From: Herbidospora daliensis
GTDB taxonomy: Bacteria > Actinomycetota > Actinomycetes > Streptosporangiales > Streptosporangiaceae
Length of the DNA stretch: 64,000 nt
NCBI RefSeq assembly: GCF_001570585.1
Contig: NZ_BBXF01000006.1
Coordinates: forward strand, 328,383 to 392,382
Direction of reading: 5' to 3'
The number at the start of each line of letters is the position of its first letter. The first letter of the stretch is position 1. The translations under genes were made by a program, and so were the position numbers. Below, in pieces: positions 7,804 through 19,817 of this stretch. A model generated the notes under the pieces. The model searched no databases, was not told the origin of the DNA, and saw nothing but the letters and a program-made list of their open reading frames with translations.

Positions 7804-10332
7804 ATGCCCAAGATCGATGGGATGGACCCCAAACTGGTCCGCGATCTCCTGGCCGAGCTGCGAAGCGCGGCCAAGGAGATGGAGACCATCGAGGCCAAGG
7901 CGACCACCACGGTCCGCAACGCGGGTGTGCCCGCCGCGGTGACCTACCGGCCCTCGGCGGTGGCCGACGCCATCGCCGAGATGGACAAGGACGTCACCGC
8001 CCGCCTGGCCCTCCTGGAGAAGCGCGAACGCGAACCGGGCACCCACCCGACGACGTCCGGCGACGCCAACCCGGCCCCCAAGCCGACCGCGGGCGACACC
8101 GACCCACCCCCGAAGAAGCCTGCGGGCGAAACCGAACCGCCCAAGCAGCCGTCGGGCGACACGGATCCCCCGAAGAAGCCGACGGGCGAGACGGAACCCC
8201 CGAAGAAGCCGGCGGGCGAGACGGAACCCCCCAAGAAGGGCGACACCGAGACCCCGGCTCCGAACCGGGGCGACGACTCGAACCCGCCGCCGAAGAAGAG
8301 CGACGGGGAGACCGAGCCGCCGAAGACGGGCGACACCGAGACGCCCGCTCCGAACCGGGGCGACGACTCCAACCCGCCCCCGAAGAAGAGCGACGGCGAG
8401 ACCCCGCCTCCGAAGCAGGAGCCGATCGACACCCCGAAGAAGGACCATCCCGACGACATCGACCAGACGAAGGGCCGGGTCGAGCTCGAGGTCGACGGGA
8501 CGAAGGTGGTGTCCTACCCGCTCAATCAGGACATCGAGGTGGTCCGCCCGATCGACGACGCGCAGCCCCCGCAGGGCCCCCAGCCCGACGGGAAACCGGG
8601 CTACGTCGAACCGCTGGAGCCGACGGTCAAACACCCCGCCCCCCAGCAGGGCCTCGACCCGGGCGACCCCATGGGCCCCTACGTGGGCACGGCGGCCGAC
8701 AACGTGACGGAAGACCCTTTCCTCAAGAACAACCCCGCCGCCGCCCAGCCCGCACCGCAGCCGGGCCTCGCCCCCGGCGACCCCAACGGCGCCTATGTCG
8801 GCACGGCGGCCGACAACGTGACGGAAGACCCGTATCTGAAGAACAACCCGGTCACTCAGCCGGCGCCGCAGCCGGGTCTGGCCCCGGGCGACCCCAACGG
8901 CGCCTATGTCGGCACGGCGGCCGACAACGTGACGGAAGACCCGTATCTGAAGAACAACCCGGTCACTCAGCCGGCGCCGCAGCCGGGTCTGGCCCCGGGC
9001 GACCCCAACGGCGCCTATGTCGGCACAGCGGCCGACAACGTGACCGAAGACCCGTTCCTGGCCTCCGCTCCACAACTGCCCGCCGACACGACCCTGCTGG
9101 TGAACGGCGACGCCGTCGACCCGAAGGCCCTGGCCGCCGCGCAGCCCGGCGACGTGCTGTCGGCCCCGGCGAACCCCATCTCCGACCAGGCCCTCGGCGC
9201 GCTCCTCGGCAACGACTCCCAGATCGGTTCGCAGGGCATGCCGACGGCCACCGACGGAAGCGGATCGCCCTCGGGCGCGGGCGGCAACCCGCCCGCCACC
9301 ATCACCGACGGCGGAAACTCGGGCAACTCCCATAGCAGCGCAGGCGATACGACCTCACCCGCCGGAGGAGGAAACGACGGCCAGTGCGCTCCGAAGGGCG
9401 ACGGCGGGCCCTCCGGCCAGCAAGGCTCCACCGCCGGGCAGGCAGGGCTCACGAGCGGTCCGACCATGGCCCACTACGGTCCTGCGGGCCTCACGGCCGA
9501 CGGCCAATACGGCCCCGCAGGCCAAGCCGGTGCGACCGGCCACTCGGGGTTGGCAGGCCAGTCCGGGCCCGCCGATCAGGCCGGCCCTACGGGTCACGCC
9601 GGGTCCTCGGGCCTGGCCGGGGCCGAGATCGATCCCAAGAAGCTCGCCGCCGAGCAACCGGGTGACGTCCTGTCCGCCCCGGCGAACCCGATCTCCGACC
9701 AAGCCCTCGGCGCGCTGTTGAACATCGATTCGCAGATCGGTCCGCAGGAGATGCCGTCCATGACCGATGGCGGCTCGGGCTCGGAGGGCGGCCCCGCTCA
9801 GGGCCCCGGCGCGAATGGTTCAGACCAATCCGCGTCAGGCCCCGCCGCCCAGACGCACTCGTCGGGCGGCGACCTCGACCCCAGGAAGCTGGCCGCCGAC
9901 CAGCCCGGCGACGTCCTGTCCGCCCCCGCCGATCAGCTCTCTGACCAGGCACTAGGCGCTCTGCTCGGGTTCGACGACCAGATCGGCCCGCAGGAGAGCC
10001 CGTCCATGGCCGCCGCGGGTTCCGGCTCGGAGGGCGGTCCCGCGCAGGGCCCCGCAGGGGACGGGTCAGGGCAGGCGTACACCAGTGGTCCAGACCAATC
10101 CGACCCCCGGCGGCTGGCCGCCGAGCAGCCCGGCGACGTTCTGTCCGCTCCCGCGAAGCCGGTCTCGGATGAGGCGATTCTCGCGCTGATGGACGTCCAC
10201 GCGCAGATCGAGCCGGTCGACATGCCGAGTGTCTCCGTACCGGCAGGGGAGTGGGGCACGGGCGCGTGGGTGCCCGAGGACATCGAGCCCGACGGCCCCG
10301 CCGGTTCCGTCGCTCCCGGTCAGCCCGCGTAA
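7804..10332 (+). CDS. Large Pro/Gly-rich repeat protein with N-terminal helical domain
   Basis: 842 residues; not a family I can name. Residues 1-80 are a helical region (LVRDLLAELRSAAKEME) reminiscent of WXG100/ESX-type helices. Residues about 85-220 are an acidic-proline tract of GETEPPKKP and GDDSNPPPKKSD units. Residues about 278-425 hold four 37-residue repeats (PGLAPGDPNGAYVGTAADN type) whose DNA is almost identical, so they arose recently. Residues about 440-820 hold four units around QPGDVLSAPANPISDQALG, separated by Gly/Ser stretches, one resembling collagen G-x-y triplets. No signal peptide or membrane segment is visible, so any export would need a non-Sec route such as type VII (inference). 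The next gene, 9 bases on, encodes a WXG100-like protein. Confidence 0.85.
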   Translation: MPKIDGMDPKLVRDLLAELRSAAKEMETIEAKATTTVRNAGVPAAVTYRPSAVADAIAEMDKDVTARLALLEKREREPGTHPTTSGDANPAPKPTAGDTDPPPKKPAGETEPPKQPSGDTDPPKKPTGETEPPKKPAGETEPPKKGDTETPAPNRGDDSNPPPKKSDGETEPPKTGDTETPAPNRGDDSNPPPKKSDGETPPPKQEPIDTPKKDHPDDIDQTKGRVELEVDGTKVVSYPLNQDIEVVRPIDDAQPPQGPQPDGKPGYVEPLEPTVKHPAPQQGLDPGDPMGPYVGTAADNVTEDPFLKNNPAAAQPAPQPGLAPGDPNGAYVGTAADNVTEDPYLKNNPVTQPAPQPGLAPGDPNGAYVGTAADNVTEDPYLKNNPVTQPAPQPGLAPGDPNGAYVGTAADNVTEDPFLASAPQLPADTTLLVNGDAVDPKALAAAQPGDVLSAPANPISDQALGALLGNDSQIGSQGMPTATDGSGSPSGAGGNPPATITDGGNSGNSHSSAGDTTSPAGGGNDGQCAPKGDGGPSGQQGSTAGQAGLTSGPTMAHYGPAGLTADGQYGPAGQAGATGHSGLAGQSGPADQAGPTGHAGSSGLAGAEIDPKKLAAEQPGDVLSAPANPISDQALGALLNIDSQIGPQEMPSMTDGGSGSEGGPAQGPGANGSDQSASGPAAQTHSSGGDLDPRKLAADQPGDVLSAPADQLSDQALGALLGFDDQIGPQESPSMAAAGSGSEGGPAQGPAGDGSGQAYTSGPDQSDPRRLAAEQPGDVLSAPAKPVSDEAILALMDVHAQIEPVDMPSVSVPAGEWGTGAWVPEDIEPDGPAGSVAPGQPA
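8638..9060 (+). repeat. Coding tandem repeat, 111-bp unit, four copies
   Basis: Four in-frame 111-bp units inside the Pro/Gly-rich protein gene. Copies 2 to 4 are nearly identical at DNA level, differing by a few bases, which points to recent unequal exchange or slippage. Confidence 0.9.
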
Positions 10333-10341
10333 GGAGATCCG

Positions 10342-10728
10342 ATGAGTTATCTCGACCCGCCCGCGCCCCGGCCGCTGCAGCCGGGGGAGACCCCGCCCGC
10401 CGCGAACGGGAACGACCTGCTGATTCCGGGCGGCCAGGCGACGACCTGGGTGTTCAATCCCGAATACCAGCGCCTGGTCGACCTCTGGTTCCAGGTCATG
10501 CCGCTGATGGAGAAGATCTCGACGCTGCTCGACCGGCCCTACACGCTCGCGCGGAGCACCGACACGTGGAACGCCGACGTCGCGAAACGGTACGTCCAGC
10601 AGATCTCCGAATGGCGCACCCGCCTGGGCCTTTACCGCCAGGCCGTGCTCACGTCGATCAGCGACGAGGCCGCCGACACCCCCCGGTGGGTGCCGAGCAA
10701 GGCCGGCGCACCGCACGCGTACTCGTAA
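10342..10728 (+). CDS. Small helical WXG100-like protein
   Basis: 128 residues, start ATG with AAGGAG eight bases upstream, 9 bases after the repeat protein, so almost surely the same operon. After a Pro-rich N-terminus, residues about 35-115 form two predicted helices around a W-x-A turn (STDTWNADVAKRY, QQISEWRTRL), resembling the W-x-G helical hairpin of ESX-secreted proteins. No signal peptide. I infer a partner or chaperone for the preceding large protein, possibly in type VII secretion; no ESX ATPase gene lies in this window. Confidence 0.75.
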   Translation: MSYLDPPAPRPLQPGETPPAANGNDLLIPGGQATTWVFNPEYQRLVDLWFQVMPLMEKISTLLDRPYTLARSTDTWNADVAKRYVQQISEWRTRLGLYRQAVLTSISDEAADTPRWVPSKAGAPHAYS

Positions 10729-10751
10729 AGCTGCGCTAGCGTCGTCGTAAA

Positions 10752-10779
10752 GAGACGGTCTGGGTACTTCGCCCGTCTC
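10752..10779 (+). terminator. Hairpin between the WXG100-like gene and the WecA-like gene
   Basis: GAGACGG and CCGTCTC pair across a 14-nt loop, 24 bases after the stop codon. It probably ends or attenuates transcription of the repeat-protein operon before the lipid-sugar transferase. Confidence 0.45.
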
Positions 10780-10810
10780 AACTGGTCCGTTGATCCGGGA
10801 AACTGGTGCC

Positions 10811-11974
10811 GTGCGCGAATACTTCTTCGTGGGCCTTGTCACTGCCGTTGTCACCTACCTGCTGGTGCCTCCGGTCCGGGCCTTCGCGCTGCGCATCGGC
10901 GCCGCTCCCGAGGTCAGGGAGCGCGATGTGCACAAGGTGCCGACCCCCCGGCTGGGTGGTCTGGCCATGTTCGGCGGCATGGCCGCCGGGCTGCTGGCCG
11001 CCTCCCACCTGCCGTGGGTCGGCGACGCGCTCAATCTGGAACAGTCCGGTCAGACCACTCCCGCGCTGCTCGCGGCGGGCGGGCTGATCGTGGTGACCGG
11101 CTTCCTCGACGACTGGCTGGGCATGGACGCCCTGGTCAAGCTCGGCGGCCAGGTGGCGGCGGGTGGTCTGCTGGTCTACTACGGGGTGTCGCTGCGGTCG
11201 CTGCCGCTGCCCGAGAGCATGGGCGGCAACGTCTTCCTCGACACGAACCTCCAGGCCGTGATGACGATCCTGGTCGTGGTCGTCGCCATCAACGCGGTCA
11301 ACTTCGTCGACGGGCTCGACGGCCTGGCGGCCGGCATCGTCGGCATCGCGGCCATGGCCACATTGGTCTACTCCATGGTGTTGTCGCAGGACCAGCAGCA
11401 GACCCGCATCAACCTGACCGCCGTGGTCGCGGCCCTGCTGGTCGGCATGTGCCTGGGTTTCCTGCCCCACAACTTCAACCCGGCGAAGATCTTCATGGGC
11501 GACACCGGCTCGATGCTGATCGGGCTGGTCCTGGCCACCTCGCTGGTGACCATCACGTCGTCGGTGCCGACGACCGCGCTCGACGTCAACCGGTTCGCGC
11601 TGGTGTTGCCGCTGCTGCCGCTGGCGGTGGTCGTGTTGCCGCTGACCGACCTGATCATGGCGGTGATCCGGCGCACGAGTGAAGGTTTGTCGCCGTTCGC
11701 GCCCGACCGGGGCCACCTGCACCACCGGCTGCTCGACATCGGCCACTCCCACCGGCGGAGCGTCCTGATCATGTACGCCTGGACGTTCATCTTCGCGTTC
11801 ACGATCGTGGGCCTGTCGCTCGAAGGGGTGCCGCTGATCCTGTTCCCGCTGATCAGCGGGGTCGCGATCGCGGTGCTGGTGGTGTTGTCGAGGCCCAAGG
11901 GGCGCAAGGGCGCCCACGCCGCCGACCGGCCGGAGAACCCGCAGGCGAGCCACCACCGGGCGACAACCGGGTGA
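10811..11974 (+). CDS. Undecaprenyl-phosphate GlcNAc-1-phosphate transferase (WecA/TagO/Rfe-like)
   Basis: 387 residues from GTG 10811; a TTG seven codons upstream is possible but less likely. A polytopic membrane enzyme of the MraY/WecA superfamily with about 10-11 segments and the family signatures HKVPTPRLGG, FLDDWLG (catalytic Asp pair), NFVDGLDGLAAG, FNPAKIFMGDTGS and the cytoplasmic HLHHRLLDIGHSHR. It moves GlcNAc-1-phosphate (or a related sugar phosphate) onto undecaprenyl phosphate, starting wall glycopolymer or arabinogalactan-linker synthesis. In actinobacteria it typically sits just before the ATP synthase operon, as here. Confidence 0.9.
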   Translation: MREYFFVGLVTAVVTYLLVPPVRAFALRIGAAPEVRERDVHKVPTPRLGGLAMFGGMAAGLLAASHLPWVGDALNLEQSGQTTPALLAAGGLIVVTGFLDDWLGMDALVKLGGQVAAGGLLVYYGVSLRSLPLPESMGGNVFLDTNLQAVMTILVVVVAINAVNFVDGLDGLAAGIVGIAAMATLVYSMVLSQDQQQTRINLTAVVAALLVGMCLGFLPHNFNPAKIFMGDTGSMLIGLVLATSLVTITSSVPTTALDVNRFALVLPLLPLAVVVLPLTDLIMAVIRRTSEGLSPFAPDRGHLHHRLLDIGHSHRRSVLIMYAWTFIFAFTIVGLSLEGVPLILFPLISGVAIAVLVVLSRPKGRKGAHAADRPENPQASHHRATTG

Positions 11975-12093
11975 ATTCGCCGCGAAAAGCCAGGTAAAGC
12001 CCGTCCCGCGGAGCTTGTGATAGCTTTCACTAACAGCAACCCATAGCCTGGGCGAAGCAAACGCTCGGTTGACAACATGTTCTGGAGTCGTCC

Positions 12094-12513
12094 ATGCAGG
12101 CCAACGACGTGCGCGTTCTCAAGGGCGCCGCCGTGCCAACGGTGGCGGTCGGGGTCATAGCGGTCATCGTGTCGGCGATCTTCGCCGGATTCGCGGGGGC
12201 GCTCGGCGCCGTCATCGCCCTGGGCCTGGTGGCCGCCTTCTTCACGATCGGGCTCATCGTGGTCACCTGGGCGGGCCGGATCTCGCCGATGGCCATGTTC
12301 GCTTCGGCGGTTTTGAGCTATCTCGTCAAGGTGATCGCTATCATGATCACTCTTAGGGCATTCGAGACGACCACCGTCTTCAACCCCAGGGCATTCGCGC
12401 TGAGCGTGATCGTCCTCACCGTCGTGTGGACCTTCGGCGAGATGCGCGGCTTCATGAAGCTGAAGCTCCTGTACGTCGAACCCGACTCCAAAGTTCCCGG
12501 TCAGGGCAACTGA
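12094..12513 (+). CDS. atpI: ATP synthase protein I (AtpI-like membrane protein)
   Basis: 139 residues with four predicted membrane helices (about 14-35, 40-62, 70-93, 103-120) and short polar ends. Position directly before the ATP synthase genes and the helix pattern fit AtpI, which helps assembly or insertion of the c-ring but is not part of the enzyme. Ribosome site GGAG lies seven bases before the ATG. Sequence identity among AtpI proteins is low, so the name rests largely on location. Confidence 0.75.
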   Translation: MQANDVRVLKGAAVPTVAVGVIAVIVSAIFAGFAGALGAVIALGLVAAFFTIGLIVVTWAGRISPMAMFASAVLSYLVKVIAIMITLRAFETTTVFNPRAFALSVIVLTVVWTFGEMRGFMKLKLLYVEPDSKVPGQGN

Positions 12514-12564
12514 TGGGGTCCGATATGACTAGTCCTTGCGGTGCCTGCTATCGTCGTGCCCGCG

Positions 12565-12780
12565 ATGAGCGAGAAGCAGCGCAGGCCCGAGGACGACGGC
12601 CGCGACTTCGCCGACGCCGCCTGGTCAGTACCCAGCTATCTGCTGTCGGGAATGCTGCTTTGGGGTGGCCTCGGCTGGTTGCTGAGCCATTGGACGGGCG
12701 TGCACGCGTTCATCCCCATAGGTGTGGTTATCGGGGTAGGGCTGGCCTGCTGGCTCGTCTACCTCAAGCACGGCCGCTGA
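12565..12780 (+). CDS. AtpZ/AtpI-type small membrane protein
   Basis: 71 residues from ATG 12565; a GTG eight codons upstream is the other option. Polar N-terminus (KQRRPEDDGRDFADAAW) and two membrane helices (about 20-40 and 48-66). Matches the short AtpZ-like proteins encoded ahead of atpB. A TATCGT box at 12549-12554, ten bases before the ATG, suggests an internal promoter with a leader of only a few bases. Probable role: aiding ATP synthase c-ring assembly or ion supply (inference). Confidence 0.75.
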   Translation: MSEKQRRPEDDGRDFADAAWSVPSYLLSGMLLWGGLGWLLSHWTGVHAFIPIGVVIGVGLACWLVYLKHGR

Positions 12781-12841
12781 ACGCGCCCGCACAAGCTCTG
12801 ATTCTTCCAATGATGGTCCACGACGTTGAAGGGAACGCCGC

Positions 12842-13636
12842 GTGACTACGCTGACGCTCCTCGCCGCTGACGGAGAATTCCAGGCTCCCGGGCCGGAGAT
12901 CTTCAATTTCCCGCCGCTCTACTCCGGGGCCCCGGTCTGGCTCAACAAGCCGGTCCTCCTCGCGGTGATCGGCGCCCTGATCATCTGCGTGCTCGCCTGG
13001 ACCGCTTTCGCCAAGCCGAAGCTGGTGCCGCGCGGCATCCAGAACATCGGCGAATACGGCTACACGTTCGTCCGCGACCAGTGCGCCCGCCCGTTCCTGG
13101 GCAAGGACGCCGAGCGCTGGATGCCCCTGCTCCTCTCGCTGTTCCTGCTGATCCTGCTGTGGAACTTCTTCGGTGTGATCCCGGTGCTGCAGATCCCGGT
13201 GAACTCGCACATCGCCTATCCGATCATCTTCGCGGTGACGATCTACGTCATCAAGGTCTACCTGGGCATCAAGCACCAGGGCGGGATCGGATACTTCAAG
13301 AACATGATGTTCCCGCCCGGCCTGCCGAAGGGCGTCTACGTCCTGATGGCGCCGCTGGAGCTGATCTCGAACCTCGTTCTCGCGCCGTTCACCCACGCGG
13401 TCCGACTGTTCGCCAACATGTTCGCCGGCCACCTCATCCTGGCCTTCTTCGCCAGCGTCGGCTTCCACTTCCTCTTCGAGCAGCTCACCCCGCTTGGTGC
13501 GCCGCTCGGCCTGGTCGGTTTCCTCATGACGACGCTGATGACCGGCTTCGAGATCTTCATCCAGTTCCTGCAGGCGTTCCTGTTCACCATGCTGGCCGCG
13601 ATGTACATCGGCGGCTCGCTGCACGCCGAACACTGA
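12842..13636 (+). CDS. atpB: F0F1 ATP synthase subunit a
   Basis: 264 residues from GTG 12842 with AAGGGAA upstream. A membrane protein with five to six helices; the essential arginine R188 lies in THAVRLFANMFAGH, facing the c-ring carboxylate, and the C-terminal helix carries LMTGFEIFIQFLQAF. It forms the two proton half-channels of F0. First structural gene of the operon; a strong hairpin separates it from atpE. Confidence 0.98.
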   Translation: MTTLTLLAADGEFQAPGPEIFNFPPLYSGAPVWLNKPVLLAVIGALIICVLAWTAFAKPKLVPRGIQNIGEYGYTFVRDQCARPFLGKDAERWMPLLLSLFLLILLWNFFGVIPVLQIPVNSHIAYPIIFAVTIYVIKVYLGIKHQGGIGYFKNMMFPPGLPKGVYVLMAPLELISNLVLAPFTHAVRLFANMFAGHLILAFFASVGFHFLFEQLTPLGAPLGLVGFLMTTLMTGFEIFIQFLQAFLFTMLAAMYIGGSLHAEH

Positions 13637-13660
13637 AAACCTCTCACTGACGTGACCAGA

Positions 13661-13937
<277 letters not shown>

Positions 13938-13969
13938 CGCGTTATCCCATCTGACGGAAGGCTGCGCCC

Positions 13970-14518
13970 ATGACTCTGGCAGCTACGGTTCTGGCGGCGG
14001 AGGAGAACAACCCGCTCCTCCCGCACACCTACGAGCTGGTCGTCGGCGGTCTCGCGTTCCTGCTCGTCTTCCTCGTCGTCGGTAAGATCCTCACCCCGCG
14101 CATCCAGAAGACTCTGGCCGAGCGCACCGAGGCGATCGAAGGCGGGATCCAGAAGGCGGAGAACGCCCAGGCCGAGGCCCAGGCTGTGCTCCAGCAGTAC
14201 CGCGACCAGCTCAACGAAGCCCGCCAGGAGGCCGCCCGCCTCCGGGAAGAAGCTCGTGAGCAGGGCGCGCAGATCAAGGCCGACCTCCGCGAGGAGGCCC
14301 AGGCCGAGGCCCGGCGCATCGTCGAGGCCGCCCACGCCCAGATCGAGGCCGACAAGGCGCAGGCGCTCGCGCAGCTGCGTTCCGAGATCGGCCGCCTGTC
14401 GACCGACCTCGCCGGCCGTATCGTCGGCGAGTCGCTGGAGGACGAAGCCCGCCAGCGTCGCGTCGTCGACCGGTTCCTCGAGGAGCTCGAGGGCTCCGGG
14501 ACGACGGCGGTCCGCTGA
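13970..14518 (+). CDS. atpF: F0F1 ATP synthase subunit b
   Basis: 182 residues: a single membrane helix (about 24-44), then a long charged coiled coil (KILTPRIQKTLAERTEAI onward) that dimerises as the peripheral stalk. Start ATG with GGAAGG upstream. Its TGA overlaps the atpH ATG (TGATG), so translation of the two is coupled. Confidence 0.97.
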   Translation: MTLAATVLAAEENNPLLPHTYELVVGGLAFLLVFLVVGKILTPRIQKTLAERTEAIEGGIQKAENAQAEAQAVLQQYRDQLNEARQEAARLREEAREQGAQIKADLREEAQAEARRIVEAAHAQIEADKAQALAQLRSEIGRLSTDLAGRIVGESLEDEARQRRVVDRFLEELEGSGTTAVR

Positions 14519-15321
14519 TGCAGGGCCTGAGCAGGACCTCTCTGGTCGACGTCGAGGAGCGTTTCAACAGCGTGGCCGGGTCTGCCGACCTGGGCACGCT
14601 GGCCGATGAGCTCTTCGCGGTCGCCTCGCTTTTCGACCGGGAGCCCGGTCTGCGCCGTTCGCTCTCCGACCCGTCGCGTCCGGCCGAGCAGAAGGCGCAG
14701 ACCATCCGCGCCCTGCTCGAGGGCAAGGTCTCGACGGCGGCGCTGGAGACGACGGTGGCCGCGGTCGAGGCCAAGTGGTCGCGCTCCGGTGACCTCGCCG
14801 ACGCCGTCGAGCGTCTCGGCGTGATCGCCGCCGCGAGCGAGGCCGAAGCGGCCGGCCGTCTCGACGACGTCGAAGACGAGCTGTTCCGGTTCGGCCGCAT
14901 CCTCGCCGCCAACGCCGATCTGCGCCGCGTGCTGGCCGACCCGGCCGCCGTCGGCAAGGAGACGCTCCTGGCCGACCTGCTCGGGGCCAAGGTCGCACCG
15001 ACCACCCTGCGCCTCGTCTCCCAGGTCGCCGCACACCCGCGCGGACGTAGCCTGGAACGAGGCCTGGAGGAGTTCGGCCGCCTCGTCGCCCTGCAGCGGC
15101 AGCGACTGGTGGCGGTCGTCACCAGCGCGGTGCTGCTGTCCGACGCGCAGAAGCAGCGGCTGGCGAACTGGCTGCGGGCCACCTACGGCCGTGACGTCCA
15201 CCTGAATGTCGAGGTGGACCCGAAGGTGCTCGGTGGGTTCTCGATCAAGATCGGGGACGAGATCATCGACACCACCATCGCCGCACGTATTGAAGAAGTC
15301 CGCCGCCGGTTGGCCGGCTAG
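14518..15321 (+). CDS. atpH: F0F1 ATP synthase subunit delta
   Basis: 267 residues, longer than the about 180 of Escherichia coli, as is usual in actinobacteria. The C-terminal part (from about 150) carries the family pattern [19 protein letters not shown] and [12 protein letters not shown]-like [18 protein letters not shown]. It ties the b-subunit stalk to the alpha3beta3 head. Overlaps atpF by one base and precedes atpA by 22 bases. Confidence 0.96.
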   Translation: MQGLSRTSLVDVEERFNSVAGSADLGTLADELFAVASLFDREPGLRRSLSDPSRPAEQKAQTIRALLEGKVSTAALETTVAAVEAKWSRSGDLADAVERLGVIAAASEAEAAGRLDDVEDELFRFGRILAANADLRRVLADPAAVGKETLLADLLGAKVAPTTLRLVSQVAAHPRGRSLERGLEEFGRLVALQRQRLVAVVTSAVLLSDAQKQRLANWLRATYGRDVHLNVEVDPKVLGGFSIKIGDEIIDTTIAARIEEVRRRLAG

Positions 15322-15343
15322 GCGAATAGGGAGACAGGAAGAG

Positions 15344-16993
15344 ATGGCGGAGCTGACGATCCGGCCGGACGAGATCCGGGACGCGCTTGAGCGCTTCGTC
15401 CAGGCGTACGAGCCGGAAGGCGCGGCACGTGAGGAGATCGGGACCGTCGTCGACTGTGGCGACGGTATCGCCCATGTCTCCGGCCTTCCCTCGACGATGG
15501 CGAACGAGCTGCTCGAGTTCGAGGACGGCACGCGTGGCCTGGCACTGAACCTGGACGTCCGGGAGATCGGTGTCGTTATTCTGGGCGACTTCAGCAAGAT
15601 CGAAGAGGGTCAGTCGGTGCGCCGCACCGGCCAGGTCCTCTCGGTCCCGGTGGGCGACGGCTTCATGGGCCGCGTTGTCGACCCGCTGGGCAACCCCCTC
15701 GACGGCAAGGGCGCGATCGAGGCCGAGGGCCGTCGTGCCCTCGAGACCCAGGCGCCGTCCGTCGTCCAGCGGCAGCCGGTGAAGCAGCCGCTGCAGACCG
15801 GCCTTAAGGCGATCGACGCCATGACGCCGATCGGCCGCGGCCAGCGCCAGCTGATCATCGGCGACCGCGGCACAGGCAAGACGGCCATCGCGGTCGACAC
15901 GATCCTGAACCAGAAGGAGAACTGGCTCTCCGGCGACCCCGAGAAGCAGGTCCGCTGCGTCTACGTCGCCGTCGGCCAGAAGGGTTCGACGATCGCCCAG
16001 GTGAAGGGCCGCCTCGAAGAGGCCGGCGCGATGGAGTACACCACCATCGTGGCCGCTCCGGCGTCCGACGCCGCGGGCTTCAAGTACCTCGCCCCCTACA
16101 CCGGTTCGGCCATCGGCCAGCACTGGATGTACCAGGGCAAGCACGTCCTCATCATCTTCGACGACCTGACCAAGCAGGCCGACGCCTACCGCGCCGTCTC
16201 GCTGCTGCTGCGTCGTCCGCCGGGCCGTGAGGCGTTCCCCGGCGACGTCTTCTACTTGCACTCGCGGCTGCTCGAGCGTTGCGCCAAGCTCTCGGCCGAC
16301 ATGGGCGGCGGCTCGATGACCGGTCTGCCGATCATCGAGACCAAGGGCAACGACGTCTCGGCGTTCATCCCGACCAACGTCATCTCCATCACCGACGGCC
16401 AGTGCTTCCTGGAGACCGACCTGTTCAACGCCGGCGTCCGCCCGGCGATCAACGTCGGTGTCTCGGTCTCCCGAGTCGGCGGTTCCGCGCAGATCAAGGC
16501 GATGCGCAAGGTGGCCGGCACGCTCCGTCTGTCCCTGTCGCAGTACCGTGACCTGGAGGCGTTCGCCGCCTTCGCGTCCGACCTCGACGCGGCCTCCCGC
16601 GCCCAGCTGGAGCGCGGCGCCCGCCTCGTCGAACTGCTCAAGCAGCCGCAGTTCTCCCCGTTCCCGGCCGAGAAGCAGGTCGTCTCGGTGTGGGCGGGCA
16701 CCTCCGGTGAGCTCGACGAGGTCCCGCTGGAGGACATCCGCCGCTTCGAGTCGGAGTTCCTCGACTACGTCGGCAGCACCCAGAAGGGCGTCTTCGACGG
16801 CATCCGCGAGAGCGGCGAGCTCTCCGACGACACCGTCACCGTGCTGAAGGACTCGATCACCGAGTTCAAGAAGGGCTTCACCACCTCGTCCGGCGACCTG
16901 CTGGTCAAGGACGAGCCGGTGGCCCCGCTCGGTGCCGACGAGGTCGGCCAGGAGAAGATCGTCAAGCACGTGCGGAAGCCGGAGGCGAAGTAG
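15344..16993 (+). CDS. atpA: F0F1 ATP synthase subunit alpha
   Basis: 549 residues. The ATG at 15344 ([12 protein letters not shown]) follows AGGAAGAG; an in-frame extension back into atpH is rejected. Contains the P-loop GDRGTGKT at 173-180, the [10 protein letters not shown] Walker B region and the catalytic-interface arginine segment [17 protein letters not shown]. Non-catalytic nucleotide-binding subunit of the F1 hexamer. The N-terminal about 25 residues contact delta. Confidence 0.98.
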   Translation: MAELTIRPDEIRDALERFVQAYEPEGAAREEIGTVVDCGDGIAHVSGLPSTMANELLEFEDGTRGLALNLDVREIGVVILGDFSKIEEGQSVRRTGQVLSVPVGDGFMGRVVDPLGNPLDGKGAIEAEGRRALETQAPSVVQRQPVKQPLQTGLKAIDAMTPIGRGQRQLIIGDRGTGKTAIAVDTILNQKENWLSGDPEKQVRCVYVAVGQKGSTIAQVKGRLEEAGAMEYTTIVAAPASDAAGFKYLAPYTGSAIGQHWMYQGKHVLIIFDDLTKQADAYRAVSLLLRRPPGREAFPGDVFYLHSRLLERCAKLSADMGGGSMTGLPIIETKGNDVSAFIPTNVISITDGQCFLETDLFNAGVRPAINVGVSVSRVGGSAQIKAMRKVAGTLRLSLSQYRDLEAFAAFASDLDAASRAQLERGARLVELLKQPQFSPFPAEKQVVSVWAGTSGELDEVPLEDIRRFESEFLDYVGSTQKGVFDGIRESGELSDDTVTVLKDSITEFKKGFTTSSGDLLVKDEPVAPLGADEVGQEKIVKHVRKPEAK

Positions 16994-16996
16994 CCG

Positions 16997-19340
<2,344 letters not shown>

Positions 19341-19350
19341 TCATGCGGCG

Positions 19351-19376
19351 CCGGCGCGGCCTCCTGGCCGCGCCGG
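19351..19376 (+). promoter_or_regulatory. Intra-operon hairpin between atpD and atpC
   Basis: CCGGCGCGGCC, loop TCCT, then exact complement GGCCGCGCCGG: an 11-bp all-GC stem starting 10 bases after the atpD stop and followed by TGTTCTTGG. It looks like a partial terminator or 3' stability element that would lower or uncouple epsilon and DUF2550 expression. Confidence 0.65.
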
Positions 19377-19394
19377 TGTTCTTGGAGGGAAGAG

Positions 19395-19796
19395 ATGGCA
19401 AAGCTGCAGGTGGGCGTGGTCTCACCGGAGCGTGAGATCTGGTCTGGCGAAGCCGACATGGTGATTGCCAAGACCGTCGAGGGCGAGATCGGTATTATGC
19501 CGAATCACGCGCCCGTTATCGGCGTCCTCGTCGAGGGTGGCGTGCTTCGCGTCAAGCGTGACGGCAACGCCGACCTGGTCGCCGCCGTACACGGGGGCTT
19601 CATCTCGGTCGCCGCCAACGAAGTGTCGGTGCTCGCCGAAGCGGCCGAGCTCGGTTCCGAGGTCGACGTGGCCGCGGCCAAGGACGCTCTCCAGAGGGCC
19701 CAGGCCGCGATCGAGTCCAGCCAGGACGACGCGGACGCCCAGCTGGAGGCCAAGCGCAACGCGGCCCGCCTCCGGGCGGCCGGCGAAGAGGTCTGA
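19395..19796 (+). CDS. atpC: F0F1 ATP synthase subunit epsilon
   Basis: 133 residues. The N-terminal beta sandwich (LQVGVVSPEREIWSGEADMV, GEIGIMPNHAPVIG) binds gamma and the c-ring; the C-terminal helical part (AAKDALQRAQAAIESSQDD) can brake ATP hydrolysis. Ribosome site GGAGGGAAGAG. Last enzyme gene of the operon, after the atpD-atpC hairpin. Confidence 0.97.
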   Translation: MAKLQVGVVSPEREIWSGEADMVIAKTVEGEIGIMPNHAPVIGVLVEGGVLRVKRDGNADLVAAVHGGFISVAANEVSVLAEAAELGSEVDVAAAKDALQRAQAAIESSQDDADAQLEAKRNAARLRAAGEEV

Positions 19797-19817
19797 GTTT
19801 CAGAAGGAGGGGCAGCG

